DNA of 41,520 bases from Betaproteobacteria bacterium (GCA_009693435.1 SHXF01000036.1:1-41520); one strand, 5' to 3'; positions 8,177-15,698 are shown, counted from the first letter of the stretch. A program made the numbers and translations. Notes: a model not told the origin generated them from the letters alone.

Positions 8177-9526
8177 TCACTGCGGCGACAGCAGCGCCTC
8201 GACCGTCAGGCCCATGGCAAGCAATCGCCGATCCGCCATCGCCTCGCCCATCAAGGTCAGTCCGACCGGTGCGGCGCCGGCTTCCCCGCACGGCACGGAA
8301 AGCGCGCAGCGATCGAGGAAGTTGGCGATCCCCGGATTGCGGATCATGAGGCGATTGCCGGCGAGCCACGCCGGTTCGTTGTCGGTAAAGTCGGATAGGC
8401 GCCGGGCAACGATGGGCAGGGTCGGCATCAGGATGGCATCGAACTCGTTCGTCACGAGCGCCGAGCGGCGGATCAGGTCACGCCTCCCCTCGCAAAGCGC
8501 GATGTAATCGGCTGCGCTCACCTTGGCGCCGTTGGCGAAGCGGGCAGCGATGACGGGATCGTAGAGGGCGCGTTTTTCCTCCAGCAGCTTTCGATGCCAG
8601 GCATACCCCTCGACAACGGGAAAGGTGGCCCGCGAATTCAGTGCCGTCATTTCACCGAGTTCGGCGAAAGGGATCTCGACGATTCGCGCGCCGGCCGCGG
8701 AAAGCCGCGACAAGGCGCGCGAGAATGCCGTCGCGACCGCCGGCTCCATGTCATCGAGAACCAGGGTCTGGGGCACGCCGAAGCGCAAGCCCTGAAGTGC
8801 GATCGGGCCAGGCACGCCGGGCGCTTCCCCAGCAAGCACCGCATCCAGCAGGGCGCAGCAGGCGAGCGTATTGGCCAGCGGCCCGATGGAGTCGAGCGAG
8901 GCGGCAAGTGGTATCGACCCTTCGAGCGGAATGCGCCGCGCGGTGGGCTTGAACCCCGCCAGCCCGCACAGGGCCGAAGGCATCCGGACTGAACCCGCGG
9001 TGTCGGAGCCGATCGCCGCCAGCGCCATGCCGTCGGTCACCGATACCGCGGCGCCCGATGATGACCCGCCGGGAATGAGTCCCGTTTCCCGGTCGAACGG
9101 GTTGCGCGGCGTGCCGTAGTGCGGATTGATGCCCAGGCCGCCCATGGCAAATTCGGTCATGTTGGTCGTGCCGACGATAACGGCGCCGGCGCTGCGCAGG
9201 CGCGACACGGCGGGCGCATCGTGCGCGGCGGGCGGCGCGTCCTTGAGCGCCACCGAGCCGGCCGTGGTCGCGCTTCCCTGGACGTCGAACAGGTCCTTGA
9301 TCGAGATCGGCAGGCCGGCAAGCGCGGGCATGGGCACGCCCGCTTTGCGCATGTCGTCCCAGGCGCGGGCCGTCGCGCGCGCCTCGGTTTCGAACAGGCG
9401 TATGTAGGTTCGCGCGCCTTCCCCTTGCGGATCCTTGATGCGCGCGATGCATTGCTCCAGCAGGGCGGTGCTGGTCGTCTTGCCCTCGCTCAGGGCCGAG
9501 AGGGCGGTGGCGATCGATTGCTTCAT
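8177..9526 (-). CDS. Amidase (amidase-signature family)
   Basis: A 449-residue amidase-signature hydrolase that cleaves C-N amide bonds through a Ser-Ser-Lys triad. Lys77 lies in SIKDLFDV, the serine run 155-157 in GGSSSGAA, and the nucleophile Ser179 in GSDTAGSVRMP. The relation to GatA-like enzymes is clear, but no GatB or GatC is near, so a catabolic amidase is more likely than a tRNA amidotransferase. The start at the complement of 9524-9526 has a GGAGA site at good spacing; an upstream ATG at 9556 would overlap the preceding gene. It is last in a minus-strand operon with a Bug receptor and LigAB-like subunits, suggesting release of a carboxylate or amine from an aromatic or cyclic amide. 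Confidence 0.88.
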   Translation of the reverse strand: MKQSIATALSALSEGKTTSTALLEQCIARIKDPQGEGARTYIRLFETEARATARAWDDMRKAGVPMPALAGLPISIKDLFDVQGSATTAGSVALKDAPPAAHDAPAVSRLRSAGAVIVGTTNMTEFAMGGLGINPHYGTPRNPFDRETGLIPGGSSSGAAVSVTDGMALAAIGSDTAGSVRMPSALCGLAGFKPTARRIPLEGSIPLAASLDSIGPLANTLACCALLDAVLAGEAPGVPGPIALQGLRFGVPQTLVLDDMEPAVATAFSRALSRLSAAGARIVEIPFAELGEMTALNSRATFPVVEGYAWHRKLLEEKRALYDPVIAARFANGAKVSAADYIALCEGRRDLIRRSALVTNEFDAILMPTLPIVARRLSDFTDNEPAWLAGNRLMIRNPGIANFLDRCALSVPCGEAGAAPVGLTLMGEAMADRRLLAMGLTVEALLSPQ

Positions 9527-9552
9527 GGGCTTCTCCGAATTTGGGGCGGCGC

Positions 9553-10446
9553 TCATGCGCTCGCCGTGGCGCTTGCGTTCTGGCTGGTCTGCGTTGTCCG
9601 CTTTGCAAGGCGCGGCCACCATACCATGCCCGAGCCGCAGCGCCAGACATTGGTTGCCTCGTAGGCAAGCACGTCGGCCGGTCCTTCCGCGAACGCCATG
9701 GCCATCATCCAGGCAAGCAATTCCGTCGTGCCGCCTTCGCCTGCGCGGTTCATGCGCTCTATGCTGCATTCGGCCAGCACCTGCCGGTGCGGCATGCCGG
9801 CCGAGAGCAGCCCGAGGAACCAGCGGTCGAATGCCTCGTCGACGTCGAAATTACGCGGGCCGCCCGGTTCGTGCGACAGGCCGCCGGTGGCGACGATGGC
9901 AATGCGCTCGTTGCCGGTCCATTTTGTTTCTATTACGGTCTTCAGCGCGAGCGCAGCCGCGTAGCAGTGCTCGGGGCTGGGTTGCGGCGGCACGAAACAG
10001 TTCACCAGGACCGGGATGAACGGAATGCGCATGCCCGGGTTCAGGTAGGTCAGCGGCACCGAAAAATTGTCGTCGAAATACACTTTCTCATGCGCGACGA
10101 AATTGATGCCCAGGCGCCCGCCTTCGTTCACCAGCATGCGTGCGAGCGGCCGGTGTCCGGCGATGGTGAACGGTTTGAGGCGCAGCCAAAGGTCGATGCC
10201 GGGCGCGGGACCGCTGTGCTCCCCGGCCACGCCGATTGCGAAGTCGGGCATGTTGTACGGCGGCGAGGTCAGCATGTGATCAGTTGCGATGGCGATGATC
10301 AGATCGGGCCGGGTTTCGAGCAGCTTGTCCCGGAGCTTTTCCATTCCTCGCAGGACGTTCGTTCGCTTCGGCTCCTCCTCCTTATCGATCCATCCGGTCA
10401 TTCCGGGACCGTGTATGGTGGCGCAGGCGGCAACTATGGTGGCCAT
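9553..10446 (-). CDS. Class III extradiol ring-cleavage dioxygenase, LigB-like catalytic subunit
   Basis: A 297-residue protein of the LigB superfamily, non-haem Fe(II) enzymes that cleave catecholic rings next to the diol (for example protocatechuate 4,5-cleavage). His12 in TIHGPG and His57 in ATDHML match the two iron-binding histidines of LigB. His192 in GGLSHEPGG matches the acid/base histidine, and a Glu ligand is expected in the EGGTTELL segment. It follows the LigA-like small subunit on the minus strand by 72 bases, a gap filled with a 13-bp tandem repeat, and precedes the amidase by 26 bases. The exact substrate (protocatechuate, gallate or other) cannot be told. Confidence 0.85.
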   Translation of the reverse strand: MATIVAACATIHGPGMTGWIDKEEEPKRTNVLRGMEKLRDKLLETRPDLIIAIATDHMLTSPPYNMPDFAIGVAGEHSGPAPGIDLWLRLKPFTIAGHRPLARMLVNEGGRLGINFVAHEKVYFDDNFSVPLTYLNPGMRIPFIPVLVNCFVPPQPSPEHCYAAALALKTVIETKWTGNERIAIVATGGLSHEPGGPRNFDVDEAFDRWFLGLLSAGMPHRQVLAECSIERMNRAGEGGTTELLAWMMAMAFAEGPADVLAYEATNVWRCGSGMVWWPRLAKRTTQTSQNASATASA

Positions 10447-10448
10447 GG

Positions 10449-10513
10449 TGCGGGTTCCTTGTGCTGGTTCCTTGTGCTGGTTCGTTGCGCTGGTTCGTTG
10501 CGCTGGTTCGTTG
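10449..10513. repeat. 13-bp tandem repeat carrying the ligB-like ribosome-binding site
   Basis: Five 13-bp units at 10449, 10462, 10475, 10488 and 10501. Read on the minus strand the 5'-proximal units are CAACGAACCAGCG-like and the two nearest the ligB-like ATG contain CAAGGAAC. The repeat therefore supplies the AAGGAA ribosome-binding sequence of that gene plus a second copy of it. Confidence 0.8.
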
Positions 10514-10518
10514 ATATC

Positions 10519-10863
10519 TCAGGCGCCGCGCTCGACGCGTTGCGAGGCGTAGGCTGCGGGGTCGCCGACCTCGCCGTAGGCGCGTTTCATGATTGCGACG
10601 GTCGTCGGCTGGAATTCGTCCCAGTCCTCGCCGTGCGTGAGCCGGATGATGGGATTGAAATAGAACGGATGGACTCCGAGCGCGTCCAGCTTGCGCAGGT
10701 CGCAATCGCGCACCGCCCGGACTTCCTCTTCGGAGAGCCCGTATTCGCGTGCCAGAACGTCGAGTTCCTTTTTCCAGCGCGCGCGCAAATCCCAGTTCTT
10801 GCGCGCCTCGAACACCAGCCTGTGGATGGGGGAGGTCTTGTCGAAATTCGTCATGATGCTCAT
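10519..10863 (-). CDS. LigA-like small subunit of extradiol dioxygenase
   Basis: A 114-residue helical protein matching the alpha (LigA) subunit that caps the active site of class III extradiol dioxygenases such as protocatechuate 4,5-dioxygenase. The segment ELDVLAREYGLSEEEVRAVRD is followed by LGVHPFYFNPIIRLTHG, typical of this subunit. The start MSIMTNF is chosen because an AGGAG site lies seven bases upstream; the frame is open a further eight codons. It lies between the Bug receptor and the LigB-like gene on the same strand. Alpha and beta subunits in this order are usual for PCA 4,5-dioxygenase operons. Confidence 0.8.
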   Translation of the reverse strand: MSIMTNFDKTSPIHRLVFEARKNWDLRARWKKELDVLAREYGLSEEEVRAVRDCDLRKLDALGVHPFYFNPIIRLTHGEDWDEFQPTTVAIMKRAYGEVGDPAAYASQRVERGA

Positions 10864-10936
10864 CGTCTGCTCCTGCATATTTTCCACATCATTTCACCCG
10901 CGCGCGATCGTGCCCGGGGAATGCCGGCGAGCGCGG

Positions 10937-11926
10937 CTATTCCGCCTTGATCCCCGCCTCGCGAATGAGGCGCGGCCATCTGTCGCGATCCGCGCTCAGG
11001 CGGGCCGTCAGTTCCGCCGGCGTGCTGCCGATCGGGGTGAGGCCCGCAGTGACGAAGCGTTCGCGCAGATCGGCCTGACCGAGCAGCTTGGCCACGTCCC
11101 CCTGAACGCGGTTGATCACGTCCCGCGGCGTACCCGCGGGCGCGAACAGCGACCACGCCACGGCGCTCTCGAATCCGGGAAAGCCCGCCTCGGCCACGGT
11201 CGGCACGTTCGGCAGTGCCGCAAGGCGCTGTTGACTGCCGACGGCAAGCGCCTTGATCCGCCCGGCGGCGAGCTGCGTCAGGGTCTGCGGGATGCCGTTG
11301 AACATGATCTGAACCTGCCCGGCAATGATGTCGGGCACGGCCTGGCCGGCGCCCTTGTAGGGAATGTGGGTCATGGAAACGCCGGCCAGCCGTTGCAGCA
11401 ATTCCATCGAGAGATGATTGGGACTCGCGGTGCCGGGCGAGGCATAGTTGATCTTGCCCGGATTGGCCCGTGCCAGCGCGATCAATTCCGTCACGTTGTT
11501 CGCCGCGACGGAGGGATTCGCGATCAACACGTTGACCGCGACAGTGATCAGGGTCACCGGCTCGAAATCCCGCGCCAGGTCGTAGGTCAGCTTTGCGAAC
11601 AGCGCCGGGTTGATGACGAACTGGATCTCGCTCGCCAGCAACAGGGTGTAACCATCTGCCTGCGATCTCGCCACCTGCTCGACCCCGATGTTGCCGTTGG
11701 CGCCGGGACGGTTGTCGACCACCACCTGCTGGCTCCACAGCTCTGACAGCTTTTGCGCCATCACGCGCGCGACGAAATCGGCCGAGCCGCCGGTCGAATA
11801 CGGAACCACGATCCTCACCGGCTTCGCAGGATAGCCTTGGGCGATTGCGTGCATCGGCCATACCGCGCACCACACGAGCGCCGCCACGGCGGGCCACAAT
11901 CGGGACAATAATTTCATCGAAGCCAT
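10937..11926 (-). CDS. Bug-family substrate-binding protein
   Basis: A 329-residue periplasmic receptor of the TctC/Bug family. The signal peptide (MASMKLLSRLWPAVAALVWC onward, to HAIAQ) is followed by the mature start GYPAKPVRIVVPYSTGG. Other family signatures are VVVDNRPGANGN, HIPYKGAGQAVPDIIAGQV and NVPTVAEAGFPGFES. Start ATG 11926 was chosen over 11917 because a GCAGGA-like site lies upstream. It is first in the operon with the LigA/LigB-like and amidase genes, so its ligand is probably the substrate or a product of that pathway. No transporter membrane genes are adjacent; orphan Bug proteins are common in this bacterial group and may serve shared TctAB pairs or signalling. Confidence 0.9.
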   Translation of the reverse strand: MASMKLLSRLWPAVAALVWCAVWPMHAIAQGYPAKPVRIVVPYSTGGSADFVARVMAQKLSELWSQQVVVDNRPGANGNIGVEQVARSQADGYTLLLASEIQFVINPALFAKLTYDLARDFEPVTLITVAVNVLIANPSVAANNVTELIALARANPGKINYASPGTASPNHLSMELLQRLAGVSMTHIPYKGAGQAVPDIIAGQVQIMFNGIPQTLTQLAAGRIKALAVGSQQRLAALPNVPTVAEAGFPGFESAVAWSLFAPAGTPRDVINRVQGDVAKLLGQADLRERFVTAGLTPIGSTPAELTARLSADRDRWPRLIREAGIKAE

Positions 11927-12094
11927 GGGAAATTCAATCCTGCCTTGTTTCATGCGTTGGGGCGATTGCAGCGGTTTGCTGCGCGTTTGGTACCACCGCG
12001 CGCGCTGCCGGTGCGATATTGCGCCCGCGCCCGGCTGATTGCAATTGTCGGTGAAGTCGAAAGTCGCTGAGGCCGAATTGGCGACGTTTCCGCG

Positions 12095-12214
12095 CTGTCC
12101 CGCGCGGCTGTAGGGCGCATCTCGCTGTCCCGCGCGGCTGTGGGGCGCATCTCGCTGTCCCGCGCGGCTGTAGCGCGCATCTCGCTGTCCCGCGCGGCTG
12201 TAGCGCGCATCTGT
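12095..12214. repeat. 30-bp tandem repeat in a 580-base gap
   Basis: Four units of 30 bp at 12095, 12125, 12155 and 12185, each beginning CTGTCCCGCGCGGCTGT and ending GCGCATCTCG. The gap 11927-12507 between the Bug gene and higB holds this repeat, no convincing gene, an AAAATCG/CGATTTT inverted repeat (12393-12399 and 12427-12433), and the higBA promoter at its right end. Confidence 0.85.
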
Positions 12215-12472
12215 AGGGCGCGGCTTCAGCGCGCCACCCACACCATCGCACAATCCCGGATAGCGCTTGACCAAGTGCAGCACCAAGCGCTTCAACCAGT
12301 CAATTCAGGCCAGCTCCGTGCACATCGAGTAATGCTCGACGCAGGTTCTGGGGTGCACCCGCTTGATCAGCCGGGGCGGGTGCAGCAGGCAAAAAATCGT
12401 CGGGGCGCATGGTGCAGTTGCCCTGGCGATTTTGGGGGACCGAATATTCATGCAGTAAGTCAAATCAGGGCC

Positions 12473-12501
12473 TTGTTGCGTGATGCGCAACACGCTATCA
12501 T
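12473..12501 (+). promoter_or_regulatory. higBA promoter with internal operator
   Basis: A sigma70-like -35 TTGTTG (12473-12478) and -10 TATCAT (12496-12501) are 17 bases apart. A perfect dyad GTTGCG-TGATG-CGCAAC (12475-12491) fills the space between them, where the HigA antitoxin would be expected to bind and repress. Transcription would begin almost at the higB ATG (12508), implying a leaderless or nearly leaderless message. No ribosome-binding site is visible before higB, which agrees. Confidence 0.6.
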
Positions 12502-12507
12502 CGATAC

Positions 12508-12786
12508 ATGATTCAATCGTTCCGGCACAAAGGGTTGGGCAAATTCTTTGCATCGGGAAGCACCGCAGGAATTCAACCACACCATGCCAAGCGACTTCGC
12601 ATGCTCTTGGCGGCTTTGGATACTGCTCAGTCCATGGATGACATGGATATTGCTGGGTTTCGCTTGCACCCGCTGAAGGGGTTTGAACCCCGTCGTTGGT
12701 CCGTGTGGGTGAACGGAAACTGGCGCTTGACGTTCGAATTCAAAGACGGGCACGCTTTCGTATTGCAATATGAGGACTACCACTGA
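12508..12786 (+). CDS. higB: HigB-type toxin
   Basis: A 92-residue RelE/ParE-fold mRNA interferase of the HigB group. The N-terminus IQSFRHKGLGKFFASGS and the C-terminal run WSVWVNGNWRLTFEFKDG, then YEDYH, are diagnostic. HigB toxins cut translated mRNAs at the ribosome. The gene overlaps higA by one base (TGATG at 12784), and this toxin-first order is usual for higBA. It is the first member of a plus-strand series of toxin-antitoxin cassettes. Its promoter and dyad lie immediately upstream. Confidence 0.92.
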   Translation: MIQSFRHKGLGKFFASGSTAGIQPHHAKRLRMLLAALDTAQSMDDMDIAGFRLHPLKGFEPRRWSVWVNGNWRLTFEFKDGHAFVLQYEDYH

Positions 12787-13079
12787 TGGCTATGCACAAT
12801 CCCCCGCATCCCGGTGAATTCATTACCGAGGTTTATCTGGAACCAAACGGGATCAGCGGCCGTGAATTGGCCTCAAAGCTCGGAGTTGCCGCGTCTACCC
12901 TGAATCGGGTTCTCACCGGAACCAGTGGCATCAGCCCTGAAATGGCGTTGCGCCTCTCCAAAGCGCTTGGTCGTTCTCCGGAAAGCTGGCTGGCCATGCA
13001 GTGCAACCATGATCTGTGGCAGGCCAAACAGCACGTAGATCTGGGCAATGTCAGCAAAGTCAGGCTTACTGCGGCCTAA
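12786..13079 (+). CDS. higA: HigA-type antitoxin (XRE family)
   Basis: A 97-residue antitoxin with a helix-turn-helix of the XRE/Cro type: GISGRELASKLGVAASTLNR, then VLTG. The N-terminal MHNPPHPGEFITEVYLEP is the classic HigA start. It neutralises HigB and represses the operon by binding the dyad at 12475-12491. The stop codon TAA is embedded in GCCTAAC (13074-13080), a match to the 7-base inverse core of integron attC sites, as often seen when a cassette gene runs into its recombination site. Confidence 0.92.
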   Translation: MAMHNPPHPGEFITEVYLEPNGISGRELASKLGVAASTLNRVLTGTSGISPEMALRLSKALGRSPESWLAMQCNHDLWQAKQHVDLGNVSKVRLTAA

Positions 13080-13130
13080 CTTTACCTGCAGCAGAGACCG
13101 TGCCGGCGCCGCTGAGCATTGACGTTGCAC
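13074..13130 (+). other. attC-like integron recombination site (degenerate)
   Basis: Begins with GCCTAAC (RYYYAAC pattern) overlapping the higA stop, continues with an imperfectly self-complementary GC-rich middle (GCAGCAGAGACCGTGCC, then GGCGCCGCTGAGC) and ends with GTTGCAC, which keeps the GTT of the crossover core but not its purines. Length 57 bases is within the attC range. I infer a decayed site; the fold is weaker than in the site at 13814. Confidence 0.4.
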
Positions 13131-13170
13131 AGCCCGGCTTCCCCGGGGGAGTGCACGCAACAAGCAGCGC

Positions 13171-13641
13171 GTGCTTGAGACGACGATCCCCAGCTATCTT
13201 ACGGCTTGGCGAAGCCCCGAGCTCGTGATGGCGGCGAACCAGGAGGCGACGCGAAGTTGGTGGGAGGTGTCCCGCCCGGCGTTCGAGCTCTTCATCTCTG
13301 AGATCGTGATGATCGAGGCTGCCGCGGGAGACGAAGAAGCCGCGCAACGGCGCGTCGAAGCAATCAGCGGCCTACCGGAACTCGATTTCTCAGAGAAGGC
13401 AGAGGCCCTGGCGGCAATGCTTCTTGCTGGCGCGGCACTTCCGGAGAAGGCCAAGACGGACGCGCTTCACATTGCAGTCGCGGCCGTACATGGGGTCGAC
13501 TTTCTCCTGACGTGGAACTGCAAGCACATTGCCAACGCCGCTATGAGACCTCGGATCGAGGCCATCTGCAGAGCAGCTGGCTATGAACCTCCTGTAATCT
13601 GTACGCCACTGGAACTGATGGAGGGCGACCATGAAGCCTGA
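13171..13641 (+). CDS. PIN-domain (VapC-like) toxin
   Basis: A protein of about 156 residues that starts in the PIN motif (LETTIPSYL) and keeps Asp in KTDALHIAVAAVHGVDFLLTWN, the pattern of a subfamily of PIN ribonucleases. Its function is probably RNA cleavage. The start is odd: relatives generally carry a few residues before LET. Here the codons AAC AAG CAG CGC precede GTG 13171, as if an ATG had been lost, leaving GTG as the only start. The gene overlaps a 57-residue partner ORF by 11 bases. It sits between two attC-like sites and reads in the same direction as the other cassettes. Confidence 0.75.
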   Translation: MLETTIPSYLTAWRSPELVMAANQEATRSWWEVSRPAFELFISEIVMIEAAAGDEEAAQRRVEAISGLPELDFSEKAEALAAMLLAGAALPEKAKTDALHIAVAAVHGVDFLLTWNCKHIANAAMRPRIEAICRAAGYEPPVICTPLELMEGDHEA

Positions 13642-13804
13642 CCCAATCGTTGAGGAAATTCATCGCATCCGCGAGGAATACGCCAAGCGCTTCAACAATG
13701 ATCTTCACGCGATCTGTGAAGACTTGCGCGCAAGGCAGGCCAAGTCAGGCCGGCAGGTCGTTTCGCGTCCTCCCCGAAAGCCGTCTACGCGCAGAGCCGC
13801 GTAG
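13631..13804 (+). CDS. Small putative antitoxin partner of the PIN toxin
   Basis: A 57-residue, highly charged ORF starting at ATG 13631 inside the end of the PIN gene (11-base overlap). The sequence starts MKPDPIVEEIHRIREEYAKR and continues with an amphipathic helix (FNNDLHAICEDLRARQ) and a basic Arg/Pro-rich tail. Short ORFs with this kind of start follow PIN genes in many bacteria and are presumed antitoxins. The overlap and helical composition support translational coupling. No DNA-binding domain is obvious. Because it is short it is easily missed by annotation. Confidence 0.6.
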   Translation: MKPDPIVEEIHRIREEYAKRFNNDLHAICEDLRARQAKSGRQVVSRPPRKPSTRRAA

Positions 13805-13813
13805 GGAGATGCC

Positions 13814-13876
13814 GCCCAACCACGCGTTCGAAGGGACGCGCATACAGCCGCGCGCCCTTCAACGTAGACGTTCGGG
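13814..13876 (+). other. attC-like integron recombination site
   Basis: The clearest attC candidate in the window. It starts with GCCCAAC (13814-13820) and ends with GTTCGGG (13870-13876). Between them CGTT(13825)-C-GAAGGG-A-CGCGC(13841) pairs with GCGCG(13850)-CCCTTC-AACG(13864). That makes 15 paired bases with two unpaired bases, C13829 and A13836, all on one arm, and an 8-base loop. Extrahelical bases on one arm of the folded strand are the hallmark that integrases read in attC. It lies nine bases after the PIN/antitoxin pair. Confidence 0.6.
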
Positions 13877-13979
13877 ATCAAGACAGCGAGAGCGACTCTT
13901 GCGACCCACGGTAGTCTTAGTAATTTCCTGAAAGCGGCCCGTGCTGTTTTGCATTTCAGACTACCGTAGAGGAAACGTA

Positions 13980-14900
13980 ATGAAGAAATCGATCAAATTG
14001 GCAGTACGCATCCTGTTCCCCGCGTTAATCATCGCAGGGAGCCTGACAAATTCTTCGCGAGCGCAGAATGCTTCCCCCACCTGGACCATCCCGACGGGAG
14101 TGTCTACAAAGGTCGTCAACGACTACCCACTCGCGTACACCGAGCGAGGGTCTGGACCTACCATCGTGTTTGTGCATGGCATTTTATCGGACCATCGCTA
14201 TTGGCAAGCCCCGTTGGAGGCTTGGACAGCCGATTTCCGCATACTCGCAGTCAGCCTGCGCCACTTTTATCCGTAGAAGTGGAATGGTAAAGGCAGCGAC
14301 TTCACCGTTCGCCAGCACAGCAAGGATCTCATCGCATTTATCGAAGCTACCGGCGGCCCGGTCTACCTGGTGGGGTGGTCGTACGGAGGCAGCTCAGCTT
14401 TCGAGGTTGCCCGCGCACGACCCGATCTCGTGAAAAAGCTGGTGCTGGTTGAGGCCGTGGTCGATTTGCTGTCCGTGCCAGCTGGCGTCGCCGGCAACGA
14501 AGTGCAGTTTCAGCGGTCGATCAAGACGGAGAAATTCTTTGAGGCGGGCGACATCGACGGCGGACTCAAATTCAGCGTCGACGACATCAATGGAGCCGGG
14601 CGCTGGGATGGCCTGCCCGAGCGAAATCGCCAGGCTATCCGCGACAATGCCTTGACCGTGGTGGGTAGCGGTCGCGAGGCCCGCGCCAAAGTGACGTGCG
14701 CGGAATTTGGGTCATTGAAGATGCCGGTGCTTCTGGTCTGGGAAGAACTTACGACACCGCGGCTTCGGCAATTCGTTCAAGAGCAGTCGAAGTGCCTTCC
14801 GCAGGCGACAATCACGAGCATCCCCAAGGCGGCGCATCCGGTTCCTTCGATGAATCCGCCCGCGTTCAAGGAGGCTGTCGCGACATTTCTGCGGCGATGA
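13980..14900 (+). pseudogene. Alpha/beta hydrolase interrupted by an in-frame TAG
   Basis: An exported alpha/beta hydrolase reading MKKSIKLAVRILFPALII, signal cleavage near SSRAQ, then the oxyanion segment VFVHG, the nucleophile elbow GWSYGGS and a C-terminal KAAHPVP with the catalytic His. The single frame runs 306 sense codons but codon 99 is TAG (14274-14276), exactly where a family member would be expected to have Glu or another residue before KW. Everything after it remains in frame, with no further stop, so this is one nonsense change (possibly GAG to TAG), a sequencing error or a readthrough site. The start ATG has an AGAGGAAA site. Attribution to a particular hydrolase type (esterase, haloperoxidase-like) is not possible. 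Confidence 0.8.
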
Positions 14901-14992
14901 GCAAGTCGGTCCTATACGATTGAATCTTGAGATAAGGCCCGATCGGCTGACGTTTGCCGAATGTTTTCTCCAGGCGAGCCATGACGATTGAC

Positions 14993-15050
14993 GTCCAACA
15001 GATCATCGCACCCGACCGCCTTCGGCGACGGGTCAATTCCGCCGTTCGGC
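14993..15050 (+). other. attC-like integron recombination site
   Basis: Starts with GTCCAAC (RYYYAAC) and ends with GTTCGGC. The middle contains ACCCGACCGCC, a TTC loop and GGCGACGGGT, an imperfect stem with an unpaired base, followed by CAATTCCGCC, closely resembling the central part of common attC sites. It lies between the hydrolase pseudogene and the DUF433 gene. Confidence 0.5.
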
Positions 15051-15106
15051 GCCGATGAACAGGCGGTTGGGTATACTGAGCAGATTGCACGTAGGCGGAG
15101 ACCGCC

Positions 15107-15325
15107 ATGAATTCGCAGCTGATCACCATTGATCCCGAGATTCACAGCGGAACTCCGGTTTTCGCCGGCACGCGCGTCCCGGTCAAGACGCTCTTCGATC
15201 ATTTGGAGGCTGGAGACCCGCTGGAGGTTTTTCTGGATGATTTTCCGTCCGTCAGTCGCGAACTGGCGGTAGCGGTGCTTGAAGAGGCGCGCGCCGCACT
15301 CATCCCCGATGCGCATCCTGCTTGA
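15107..15325 (+). CDS. DUF433 antitoxin-like protein
   Basis: A 72-residue DUF433 protein, a small winged-helix-like domain usually paired with PIN-like DUF5615 toxins and assumed to be their antitoxin. Signature residues are IDPEIHSGTPVFAGTRVPVK followed by LFDHLEAGDPLEVFLDDFPS. It overlaps the next gene by 17 bases. A TATACT sequence (15072-15077) about 30 bases upstream could be a -10 box. It forms the fourth plus-strand cassette-like unit after an attC-like site. Confidence 0.88.
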   Translation: MNSQLITIDPEIHSGTPVFAGTRVPVKTLFDHLEAGDPLEVFLDDFPSVSRELAVAVLEEARAALIPDAHPA

Positions 15326-15629
15326 CGAAGACCTTCCGCGTCGTCTCGCATCGTTGTTAGTTGGACACAATGTGTCCACAGTTCAGCGCAGCGGATGGAC
15401 AGGCGTCAAGAATGGAAAGCTCCTGGGACTCGCTGCCGCCGAGTTCGAAGTGTTCCTCACGATGGACCGTAACCTTGAGTTCCAGCAAGACCTTGCCGCT
15501 CTGCCAATTGCCGTGCTCGTGGTGGAGGCGGTAAGCAATCGGATGGAACACCTCGTACCGGTGGTGCCCGGCATCCTGAAGGAGCTCGATCATATTCCAC
15601 CCAAGTCGCTTCGGAAGATCGGCGCCTAA
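15309..15629 (+). CDS. DUF5615 PIN-like toxin
   Basis: A 106-residue PIN-like protein beginning MRILLDEDLPRRLASLLVGH, the DUF5615 signature with the acidic residues of the nuclease centre, and continuing with VFLTMDRNLEFQQD, the second acidic motif. It is the presumed ribonuclease toxin of the DUF433 pair. ATG 15309 lies inside the DUF433 gene; an upstream in-frame start at 15279 would only add non-conserved residues. Its stop TAA is inside GCCTAAC (15624-15630), again the inverse-core pattern of an attC site, but the rest of that site is not recognisable, so the site may be truncated. Confidence 0.88.
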   Translation: MRILLDEDLPRRLASLLVGHNVSTVQRSGWTGVKNGKLLGLAAAEFEVFLTMDRNLEFQQDLAALPIAVLVVEAVSNRMEHLVPVVPGILKELDHIPPKSLRKIGA

Positions 15630-15698
15630 CCGCGCGTTACGCGACACCGGTTGCACCGGAGTAGACTAATTTTCGCGAGTCCACCCTGAAGAGGCGTT

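Noticed and set aside
11927..12295. N-terminal extension of the Bug protein with DARYSRAGQR-like repeats
   Set aside because: These codons are the 30-bp tandem repeat; the real signal peptide starts at 11926.
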